The notes under the pieces: model-generated
Seen by the model: only the letters and a program-made list of their open reading frames with translations
Database searches by the model: none
Told to the model about the DNA's origin: nothing
Made by a program: the position numbers and the translations under genes
Shown: positions 6,297 through 12,635 of the stretch, one piece after another
How positions within the stretch are numbered: position 1 is the stretch's first letter
Layout of the letters: each line of letters starts with the position of its first letter
NCBI GenBank assembly: GCA_024681565.1
Contig: JAILAO010000014.1
Coordinates: forward strand, 1 to 12,635
Reading direction: 5' to 3'
DNA: 12,635 bases
Source of the DNA: Bacteroidales bacterium
GTDB taxonomy: Bacteria; Bacteroidota; Bacteroidia; Bacteroidales; UBA932

Positions 6297-7240
6297 AACT
6301 CGGCCCCATCGCCACCCTCCTCGGGCTTTCGCTCGTCGTCTGCCCGCTCCTCTACATCTTTGTCGGGCCCACGCTGGATGCAGAGCAGCTTTCCGTCCTG
6401 AAGACCCTGCTGATCATCATGGGATGCAGCGCACTGTTCTGTTTCACCGTCGGTGAACTGACCGGCAACAACAGCCAGATGGACAAACTCTGGAGTCTGC
6501 TGCCCATCGCCTACGTCTGGATCATCGCCATCCGGGGCGGCATGAGCCCCCGGCTCGTCACCATGGCCATCTTGGCCACGCTCTGGGGTGTCCGCCTGAC
6601 TTTCAATTTCGCCCGCAAGGGTGCCTACCGGCTCAAGTTCTGGGAGGGCGAAGAAGACTACCGCTGGGCCGTCCTCCGCGCCAAGAAGGAATTCCAACCC
6701 CGGTGGAAATGGATGCTGTTCAACTTCTTCTTCATCTCCCTGTACCAGAATGCGCTCGTGCTGATGATCACCTTCCCGGCCCTGGTTTCCATGCACTCGG
6801 ACGCGCCCTTCGGCTGGATGGACATCCTGGCCGCCGTCCTGATGGCAGCCTTCGTCTTCTATGAGACCCTGGCCGACGAGCAGCAGTGGCGCTTCCAGTC
6901 CGAGAAATGGTCCATGATCAAATCCGGGAAGAAACTGGCCGGGCTGCCTGCCCCGTACAACAAAGGTTTCAACACCACGGGCCTGTGGAGCGTCAGCCGG
7001 CATCCCAATTATTTCGCCGAACAGGGCACCTGGATCTCCTTCTACCTGTTCTCCATCGGTGCCGGGATCGGCATCTTCAACTGGAGCGCCGTCGGCGCCC
7101 TGCTGCTGGTCGTGCTCTTCCTGGGCAGCTCCGCGTTCGCGGAGGAAATCAGCAGCGGCAAATACCCTGAATACGCCCGCTATTGCCAGCAGGTATCTAA
7201 ATTTTTCCCCGGTAAAAAATACAGCGAATCAATATCATGA
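6293..7240 (+). CDS. DUF1295 / steroid 5-alpha-reductase-like membrane protein
   Basis: This 315-residue integral membrane protein has hydrophobic segments near residues 5-25, 34-55, 66-82, 87-103, 141-165, 174-192 and 245-283. The C-terminal half carries YETLADEQQ (190-198) and LWSVSRHPNYFAEQ (231-244), the signature shared by DUF1295 proteins, steroid 5-alpha reductases and isoprenylcysteine methyltransferases, where it contributes to NADPH or SAM binding. The length fits DUF1295. An enzymatic role on a lipid or isoprenoid-like substrate is inference. The start is the ATG at 6293, which overlaps the reductase stop; the frame stays open far upstream only because it is read through the reductase gene. 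The stop overlaps the next start as ATGA at 7237-7240. Confidence 0.88.
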   Translation: MKLGPIATLLGLSLVVCPLLYIFVGPTLDAEQLSVLKTLLIIMGCSALFCFTVGELTGNNSQMDKLWSLLPIAYVWIIAIRGGMSPRLVTMAILATLWGVRLTFNFARKGAYRLKFWEGEEDYRWAVLRAKKEFQPRWKWMLFNFFFISLYQNALVLMITFPALVSMHSDAPFGWMDILAAVLMAAFVFYETLADEQQWRFQSEKWSMIKSGKKLAGLPAPYNKGFNTTGLWSVSRHPNYFAEQGTWISFYLFSIGAGIGIFNWSAVGALLLVVLFLGSSAFAEEISSGKYPEYARYCQQVSKFFPGKKYSESIS

Positions 7241-7998
7241 AAACCTCTGCGATTCTCTACGCAACGGCTGCGCTCCTGCTCCTCGCAGGATGTACGCAGG
7301 AAATCAAGACTTCCGCCGTCTCCGATGAAGGATCCGTCCCCCTGATGGAAGGGACCGAAGCCTGCCTCAGCTATGGTTATGACATAGAATACCTTACCGG
7401 CGGTGTACCGAAGGAAGTGAAGGACAAGATCAACAATCACATCATCCGGACACAGATCCTCAGCGGGGAAGACGAAACAGGCGCGGACGTACCAGCCGCC
7501 TGCAAGATCTGGGAGGAGTCCCTGGTCGACGGCTACAAGACGGATACGGATGATTTCATCGACGAATACGATGAGCAGCAGGCATGGATGTTCGACTGGG
7601 AATTCAAAATCACCGGCAAGTTCACCTCTGCCTGCAAGGCCCGCAAACTGCAGAGCTATTGTGCCGAAAGCTCGGATTACACCGGCGGGGCGCACGGGAT
7701 GTACGGAATCTATTACACCGTGTTCGACCTCCGCACCGGTGATGCCGTCACAGAGAAAGAGCTCTTCCTCGACGGTTGCGAAGAAGAGCTCTCTGAACTG
7801 CTCGACGAGTCTATGCTCAACAGCCTTGGGGAAGAAGACCGGGAATATCTCTTCGCCGGCCCCACGCCCAATGGCAATTTCTACGTAGACGACGCAGGCG
7901 TGAACTGGGTGTACAACCCGTACGAGATCGCCCCTTATGCCATGGGAACCATCACGGTCTCCCTCACCTGGGACAAGCTCAAACCGTTCCTGCGGTAA
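7237..7998 (+). CDS. DUF4163/DUF3298-type lipoprotein, copy 2
   Basis: This 253-residue predicted lipoprotein has a signal peptide MKTSAILYATAALLLLAGC with the lipidated cysteine at residue 19. Its layout matches the protein at 3486-4232: ADVPAAC (C89), SACKARKLQSYC (C133, C142), GGAHGMYGIYYTVFDLRTG (150-168), C181, and the C-terminal YNPYEIAPYAMGTITVSL. The four cysteines align with those of copy 1. This copy keeps the more canonical DUF3298 ending. It is the last gene of an operon with the Fe-S reductase and the DUF1295 protein, and its start overlaps the DUF1295 stop by four bases (ATGA). Its stop codon directly abuts the stop codon of the convergent patatin gene, and no terminator hairpin is apparent. 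Function is unknown; an envelope partner for the membrane protein is a guess. Confidence 0.82.
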   Translation: MKTSAILYATAALLLLAGCTQEIKTSAVSDEGSVPLMEGTEACLSYGYDIEYLTGGVPKEVKDKINNHIIRTQILSGEDETGADVPAACKIWEESLVDGYKTDTDDFIDEYDEQQAWMFDWEFKITGKFTSACKARKLQSYCAESSDYTGGAHGMYGIYYTVFDLRTGDAVTEKELFLDGCEEELSELLDESMLNSLGEEDREYLFAGPTPNGNFYVDDAGVNWVYNPYEIAPYAMGTITVSLTWDKLKPFLR

Positions 7999-10425
7999 TC
8001 AGAATACCATACCGAAGGAGAGCGTCGCGCCGAAGCCTCCGTCATTACACCAATGCAAGCCGAGCCGGAGCGGACCGGCCACGGTCTTGCGGCCGTATTC
8101 CAGGCCGACGGCGTAAGCTTCTGCCGGATCTTTGAACAGCGTAGCGAAACCGCTGCTGTTCCGGAGGACACCGCCTTGCAAAGTCATGTAATTGACATGA
8201 CTGAACTGGTAACGTATGTCAAGCTGCCCCGTCGCAATCAGTTTCTCCATCTGATGGAAACCCGTACTGAATCCGAAGAAAGGAATCTGGTTTTCCAGAT
8301 AACGGCTGGCCTGCGTGCCTCCGGCCGCCATCCTGTGCATCAGATGCATCCGACCGGAGAAGTCGGAAGCATATCCGAGATACACGGATGGCTGGACGGT
8401 CAGTTTCGGACTCAGCGGAATGGCGGCAGTGACGTCGAAGCGCCCGGAGAAATACGGTGACACCGGACCTTCTTCGACTTCATGGACATCGTCCGGACTT
8501 TCCAGATAGGTGGAATAACCGGAGAAGACATAGCGGGCGTTGAGCCCGACCCGGAAACCCTTGTTCGGGAAATATCCGTCATCCAGGGTGTCATACTTGA
8601 AATTGGCGAAAGCCGACCACCAGTGGCTTCTGAAATCGGTTCCCTTCCAGGTGATAAGCTGGTCCAGATAATTCTCGAACGGTTCCATCTCATAAGAAAC
8701 ACCCAGGCGGAAACTGCCGTTGACCAGGTGGGAGTCTTCCAGATAGGCATCGAAGATGGAATTGATCGCCTTGATCTTCACATCGCCCCCGTCCTCCATG
8801 TACATGATGTTCAGATAACCGACCTTGCCCCTGATGCCGAACGACGGCAAGCGGTACATCGGCTTATAGGACAGGTCCAGATCGAGGGTAGCGGCGTTAC
8901 CCAGCTTCGCTTCGGTGATAAAGCGCATGCCGCTAAGCCGGCGTGTGCCGATGCCCAGCCGGAAAGCGGCATATACCACCTCGTCATTGTCCACGTGTAC
9001 GCCGACACCCAGTTCGTTGACCTGCCCGCGCTGGCAGTCGAAGACCAGGATATAGGGTTCTTCAGTACCTTCCAGCCGGTAAGTCACGGACTCGAAGGCC
9101 TTGGTCCCGTAAATCGTCCCCATAATCCGCTCGATATCGGCATTGGAGTACACGCCGTCATGCTCCAGATAACGCGGGTTGAGCAGGTATTTCTGTTCTT
9201 TGTCGGTGACACCGTCCACCCGGACTTCCCGGACCCGGACCTCGTGCTTGGAGAGATCGGTCGAGACCGGATGGTAGATGGGCTGTTTCACGGGAGCACC
9301 CACACGACGGGCAATCTCTTCGAAGCCCGCTTTGTTTTCCTGGGCCTTTTCATAGCCCTGCCGGATGATGTCAGCCACGCTCTCCGCATCAAAAGAAAGC
9401 ATGTTATAGCCTTCCAGGGTATGTTGGAGCAGGATGTCCGCCAGTTTTCGGTTGGACTCCGCGGACTCGAAGGACATCATGGTGATGTTCTGCATGGCCA
9501 GATTGGCCAGGGTGTTCATGTCCGTCAGGTCCCGGGGAACCGGCATCTCGGAGCCGATGATGATGTCGGCGCCCATCGCCTTGGCGATATCCGCCGGGAA
9601 ATTGTTGCGCGTACCGCCATCTACAAGCACCTCGTCATTGATACGTACCGGTCTGAAATACAAGGGGATCGCCATCGTCGAGCGCATGGCGTCCACCACG
9701 CTTCCGGAAGTCCAGTTCTTCTCCTTCATCGACACCATCTCCGACGCCACGCAGTAGAACGGGATCGGGAGCTGGTCAAAGGCAAGGGAGTCCTGGTATC
9801 CGACAGAGACGGAGGACAGCGTGTTGCGGACATTGAAGCCGAACAGGAAACCGTCCGGCAGGCCGAGTCCGATCTTGTTCATCGTCTCCTGTCCCATATC
9901 GGAGGAACGCGTCTGGATCCTCTTGTACGATTTGTTGAGGATGTTATACTGCTTGCGCATCCTGGCCTCCACCTCGCTGTCGTCGTAATGGAAAGGAAGG
10001 TTTAAGAAGAAACGTTCTTTATTTTTCCGGACCCGGTAAGTCAAGTATGTGTCCGGGACACGGTCGGACATCATCACGCTCCAGTCGATAGCACGGACCA
10101 GGGAATCCAGATAGCGTTCCCCGTAGCCAAAAGAATACAGACCGGCGATCAGGCCGCCCATGCTGGTACCGCCGATCAGGTCGACCGGGATACCCATTTC
10201 CTCCAAATAGTGGAGGACACCCAGGTGCGCCATGCCGCGGGCTCCGCCGCCGCCCAGCACGACCGCTACGGTCGGGCGGTACTGACGGATGGAATCCATG
10301 CGGGCACGGACTCTCGCAAATGCAATGGAATCCCCGACAGGATCCGTGCTGGCCATAAACGGCTTATATTGCCCGAATGCCGCAGTCGAACAGCAAACGA
10401 GCAATAACAACAAAAAGCGTTTCAT
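7999..10425 (-). CDS. Patatin-like phospholipase with POTRA and beta-barrel (PlpD-like)
   Basis: This 808-residue outer-membrane protein has a Sec signal peptide (about 1-19, ending AAFG). The patatin domain (about 50-310) has the oxyanion motif GGGGARG (58-64), the nucleophile motif GTSMG with S88, and the catalytic dyad aspartate D269 in VDGG, so it should be an active serine lipase/acyl hydrolase. A POTRA-like domain spans about 395-465. The rest (466-808) is an Omp85/surface-antigen type barrel rich in alternating strands and ending in phenylalanine, as outer-membrane barrels do. This matches the type Vd (PlpD) layout; whether the patatin domain is exported or stays periplasmic is unknown. 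It starts 3 bases after the rubredoxin stop and ends directly against the convergent lipoprotein gene. Confidence 0.93.
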   Translation of the reverse strand: MKRFLLLLLVCCSTAAFGQYKPFMASTDPVGDSIAFARVRARMDSIRQYRPTVAVVLGGGGARGMAHLGVLHYLEEMGIPVDLIGGTSMGGLIAGLYSFGYGERYLDSLVRAIDWSVMMSDRVPDTYLTYRVRKNKERFFLNLPFHYDDSEVEARMRKQYNILNKSYKRIQTRSSDMGQETMNKIGLGLPDGFLFGFNVRNTLSSVSVGYQDSLAFDQLPIPFYCVASEMVSMKEKNWTSGSVVDAMRSTMAIPLYFRPVRINDEVLVDGGTRNNFPADIAKAMGADIIIGSEMPVPRDLTDMNTLANLAMQNITMMSFESAESNRKLADILLQHTLEGYNMLSFDAESVADIIRQGYEKAQENKAGFEEIARRVGAPVKQPIYHPVSTDLSKHEVRVREVRVDGVTDKEQKYLLNPRYLEHDGVYSNADIERIMGTIYGTKAFESVTYRLEGTEEPYILVFDCQRGQVNELGVGVHVDNDEVVYAAFRLGIGTRRLSGMRFITEAKLGNAATLDLDLSYKPMYRLPSFGIRGKVGYLNIMYMEDGGDVKIKAINSIFDAYLEDSHLVNGSFRLGVSYEMEPFENYLDQLITWKGTDFRSHWWSAFANFKYDTLDDGYFPNKGFRVGLNARYVFSGYSTYLESPDDVHEVEEGPVSPYFSGRFDVTAAIPLSPKLTVQPSVYLGYASDFSGRMHLMHRMAAGGTQASRYLENQIPFFGFSTGFHQMEKLIATGQLDIRYQFSHVNYMTLQGGVLRNSSGFATLFKDPAEAYAVGLEYGRKTVAGPLRLGLHWCNDGGFGATLSFGMVF

Positions 10426-10428
10426 GGA

Positions 10429-10587
10429 TCAGGCCTCGCTGAATTCGTCTTTGCCGACTCCGCACAACGGGCACACCCAATCTGCAGGAAGGTCCTCGAA
10501 AGCCGTTCCGGGAGCGATGCCGTTGTCCGGATCGCCGACTGCGGGATCATACTCATACCCGCACACATTGCACACATATTTACTCAT
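10429..10587 (-). CDS. Rubredoxin
   Basis: This 52-residue protein is a complete rubredoxin: MSKYVCNVCGYEYDP at the start and DWVCPLCGVGKDEF near the end, with C6, C9, C39 and C42 in two CxxC knuckles for a single iron. The aromatic and proline residues usual in the family (YEYDP, APGTAFEDLPADW) are present. It acts as a small cytoplasmic one-electron carrier, in anaerobes often linked to oxidative-stress reductases such as rubrerythrin or superoxide reductase. No such partner is in this window. It is first in a two-gene unit; the patatin start codon follows after 3 bases, so the two are probably translated from one mRNA. The start ATG at 10587 is the only sensible one. Confidence 0.96.
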   Translation of the reverse strand: MSKYVCNVCGYEYDPAVGDPDNGIAPGTAFEDLPADWVCPLCGVGKDEFSEA

Positions 10588-10623
10588 AGAATCTGGAATT
10601 AAAGATTTTCGTGGTTAACAGCA

Positions 10624-10631
10624 CAAATATA
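10624..10631 (-). promoter_or_regulatory. -7 promoter box TATATTTG for rubredoxin-patatin
   Basis: On the minus strand this reads TATATTTG, a full match to TAnnTTTG, 36 bases before the rubredoxin start. A TTG (plus-strand CAA at 10655-10657) further upstream is a weak -33 candidate. The surrounding region is strongly AT-rich compared with the genes. Confidence 0.6.
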
Positions 10632-10694
10632 ATAAAAATCATTCATAATCATTTCAAGCGGATTCTTCCCCCGGACTTTCCCGTTTTTTTCTTT

Positions 10695-10702
10695 TATTTT
10701 TA
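10695..10702 (+). promoter_or_regulatory. Possible -7 box for the GH97 gene
   Basis: TATTTTTA fits TAnnTTTG except for the last base and lies 25 bases before the ATG at 10728, in a pyrimidine-rich tract. No good -33 element is seen, so the call is weak. Confidence 0.3.
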
Positions 10703-10727
10703 CTCCTGCATCAACTTATTGCCCGAT

Positions 10728-12635
10728 ATGAAAACCCGATTCCTTGCCGGGATGGCCGCCCTGCTGCTGCTTCCCGCCGGCCTTGGGGCCGCACCGCAAC
10801 ACTACGAACTCAGCTCCCCCGACGGACGCCTGGTCCTCGGTGTGGACACCGCCCCGCAGATCCGCTATAGCCTTCATTGCGAAGGCATCCCCGTGCTCTC
10901 CCCTTCCACGTTGTCGCTCAGTCTGGGAGACGGGACGGCCTATGACGGCAGCGTCCACTTCGAGAAAGCCCTCCGCCGCTCCGTGGACGGCAGTTTCCCG
11001 GCAATGGTCTACAAACGCGCCAGCGTCCGTGAGCAATATAACGAGCTGACGCTCCGCTACAAGACTTTCGAGCTGGTCTTCCGCGCCTATGACGCCGGCG
11101 TCGCCTGGCGCTTTGTGTCCCGGTCCAAAACGGACTTCACCGTCCGGGACGAGCAGGCGGAATTCCGTTTCGCCGAAGACGCCGAGGCCATCGTCCCCTA
11201 TGTCAAACCCGATTCCCCGCGCGACCCCTTCCTCAACGGATTCGAGGCCTATTATGATATCCATCCGCTCAGCGGATGGAAAGCGGACCAGAAGGCTTTC
11301 CTGCCCGTCTGTTTCGGCCTGCACAACGGCTGGAAGGTCAACATCACCGAATCCGACCTGCTGGACTATCCCGGAATGTATCTGAAGCATCTGGGCGGGA
11401 CGGCCGTCGGCGGGCTCTTCCCCCCTTATCCCAAACGGATAGAACAAGATGGTTACAACAAGCTGCAGGGTATCGTACGGACGACGGAGGATTACATCGC
11501 CAGGCAGCCGGCCGGCGCCGCCCTCCCCTGGCGCATCGTCGCCGTGGCGGAAGAGGACCGGCAGCTTCTGGACAGCGACCTGGTCTATGCCCTGAGCCGC
11601 CCGGCGGCCGACACCGACTGGAGCTGGGTCAGGCCCGGCAAGGTCGCCTGGGACTGGTGGAACGGTTGGAACCTCTACGGCGTGGATTTCGAAGCCGGCA
11701 TCAATACCCGGACTTACCAATACTATATCGACTTCGCCGCTGAACACGGGATCGGATACGTGATCCTGGACGAGGGTTGGGCGGTCAATCTCCAGGCCGA
11801 CCTTTTCCAGGTCGTTCCGGAAATCGACCTGCCGGAAATCGTCCGCTATGCCGATACAAAAGGCGTCGGAATCATCCTGTGGGCCGGGTACTGGGCGATG
11901 GACCGGGACGTGGAAGGCATCTGCCGGCACTTTTCGCAGATGGGCGTCAAAGGTTTCAAGATCGATTTCATGAACCGCGACGACCAGCTGATGGTGGACT
12001 TTTATACCCGCGTGGCGGAGACCGCCGCCCGATACCACCTGCTGGTAGACTTCCACGGCGCCTTCAAGCCCAGCGGGCTGCAGCGTCCCTATCCCAATGT
12101 CGTCAACCACGAAGGCGTGGCGGGACTGGAGCAGATGAAATGGGCCCAGCCCACCGTGGACCAGGTGACCTATGACGTGCAGATTCCTTTTATCCGGATG
12201 TTCGCCGGGCCGCTGGATTACACGCAGGGAGCCATGCGCAATGCCTCCCGCCGCAACTACCGCCCCGTCAGCACCGAACCGATGAGCCAGGGCACGCGCT
12301 GCCGGCAGCTGGCCGAATACGTCCTCTTCGAGGCGCCGCTGACAATGCTCTGCGACTCCCCGTCCAACTATCTGGCGGAGCCGGAATGCCTGCAGTGGAT
12401 GGCTGCCGTGCCGACGGTGTGGGACGAGACCGTGGCCCTGGCGGGCAAGATCGGCGACTACGCCGCCATCGCACGGCGCAAAGGAAACGCCTGGTATGTG
12501 GGAGCGATGACAGACTGGGACGCACGCGACCTGACACTGGACCTGTCTGCTTTTCTTTCTGAAGGAAACTGGCGCGTGGAGATCTTCCGCGACGGGATCA
12601 ATGCCGACCGCGCCGCCCGGGATTTCGTCCATGAG
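10728..12635 (+). CDS. GH97 family glycoside hydrolase, 3' end outside the window
   Basis: 636 codons are visible and the frame is open to the right edge, so the C terminus is missing. There is a signal peptide (about 1-22, ending GLGAA). The layout is that of GH97: an N-terminal beta-sandwich (about 25-285), a TIM barrel (about 300-560) and the start of a C-terminal beta domain. Typical segments are AWDWWNGWN (307-315), GYVILDEGWA (343-352), GVKGFKIDFMNRDDQ (406-420), NHEGVAGLEQMKW (460-472) and RMFAGPLDYTQGAM (490-503). By spacing with described family members, D413 should be the nucleophile and E468 the acid/base, with E208 and E462 as calcium ligands. G444 stands where inverting SusB-type enzymes have a base glutamate. 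This points to the retaining subgroup, which includes alpha-galactosidases; the true substrate is uncertain. Location is probably periplasmic. Confidence 0.92.
   Translation, partial: MKTRFLAGMAALLLLPAGLGAAPQHYELSSPDGRLVLGVDTAPQIRYSLHCEGIPVLSPSTLSLSLGDGTAYDGSVHFEKALRRSVDGSFPAMVYKRASVREQYNELTLRYKTFELVFRAYDAGVAWRFVSRSKTDFTVRDEQAEFRFAEDAEAIVPYVKPDSPRDPFLNGFEAYYDIHPLSGWKADQKAFLPVCFGLHNGWKVNITESDLLDYPGMYLKHLGGTAVGGLFPPYPKRIEQDGYNKLQGIVRTTEDYIARQPAGAALPWRIVAVAEEDRQLLDSDLVYALSRPAADTDWSWVRPGKVAWDWWNGWNLYGVDFEAGINTRTYQYYIDFAAEHGIGYVILDEGWAVNLQADLFQVVPEIDLPEIVRYADTKGVGIILWAGYWAMDRDVEGICRHFSQMGVKGFKIDFMNRDDQLMVDFYTRVAETAARYHLLVDFHGAFKPSGLQRPYPNVVNHEGVAGLEQMKWAQPTVDQVTYDVQIPFIRMFAGPLDYTQGAMRNASRRNYRPVSTEPMSQGTRCRQLAEYVLFEAPLTMLCDSPSNYLAEPECLQWMAAVPTVWDETVALAGKIGDYAAIARRKGNAWYVGAMTDWDARDLTLDLSAFLSEGNWRVEIFRDGINADRAARDFVHE

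Noticed and set aside
8482..10005. A 507-residue plus-strand open frame
   Set aside because: It is antisense to the patatin gene, which has clear catalytic motifs; the plus-strand product is rich in H, D, V and G in the way of shadow frames.
10716..12632. A 638-residue open frame on the minus strand
   Set aside because: It lies exactly antisense to the GH97 gene, whose plus-strand frame has a signal peptide, family motifs and no stops. The reverse frame is open because of high GC content and codon bias, and its product resembles no protein family.

Overview
The window looks like chromosome of an anaerobic, GC-rich member of the Bacteroidota, probably a gut-type Bacteroidales such as a Rikenellaceae/Alistipes-like or Cryptobacteroides-like lineage. 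The reasons are promoter boxes matching the Bacteroidota consensus TAnnTTTG, the lack of clear Shine-Dalgarno sequences, a BspA-type leucine-rich-repeat lipoprotein, a GH97 glycosidase, a patatin fused to a beta-barrel, and a rubredoxin. The genus is inference only.

Layout. 1-173: two tandem lysine tRNAs, TTT anticodon (cut by the left edge) and CTT anticodon. 174-545: a short stretch with two hairpins, a tandem 9-base repeat, a doubtful minus-strand ORF, and a second copy of the 3' end of the CTT tRNA. It reads like the scar of an element once integrated at that tRNA. 546-2410 (minus): an AraC-family regulator followed by a bile-acid:sodium-symporter-family transporter, probably one transcription unit. 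2411-2557: divergent promoter region.

2558-7998 (plus): an LRR_5 lipoprotein; a DUF4163/DUF3298-type lipoprotein followed 12 bases later by a PhzF-family enzyme; then a unit with its own promoter box encoding an aldo/keto reductase with two 4Fe-4S motifs, a DUF1295 membrane protein and a second DUF3298-type lipoprotein. The last three genes are joined by two ATGA stop/start overlaps. The two lipoproteins are clear paralogues sharing four cysteines.

7999-10587 (minus): a 52-residue rubredoxin and, 3 bases later, a PlpD-like patatin/POTRA/beta-barrel protein whose stop codon abuts the stop codon of the convergent lipoprotein. 10588-10727 is a divergent promoter region. From 10728 to the right edge (plus) is an incomplete GH97 glycoside hydrolase whose visible residues fit the retaining subgroup of the family.

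Most genes belong to recognised families and no defence, CRISPR or secretion system is visible. The items most worth a second look are the tRNA-Lys scar with its displaced terminator, the overlapping reductase/DUF1295/lipoprotein operon with its paralogous lipoprotein, the possibly leaderless start of that operon, the rubredoxin-patatin pair, and the retaining-type GH97.
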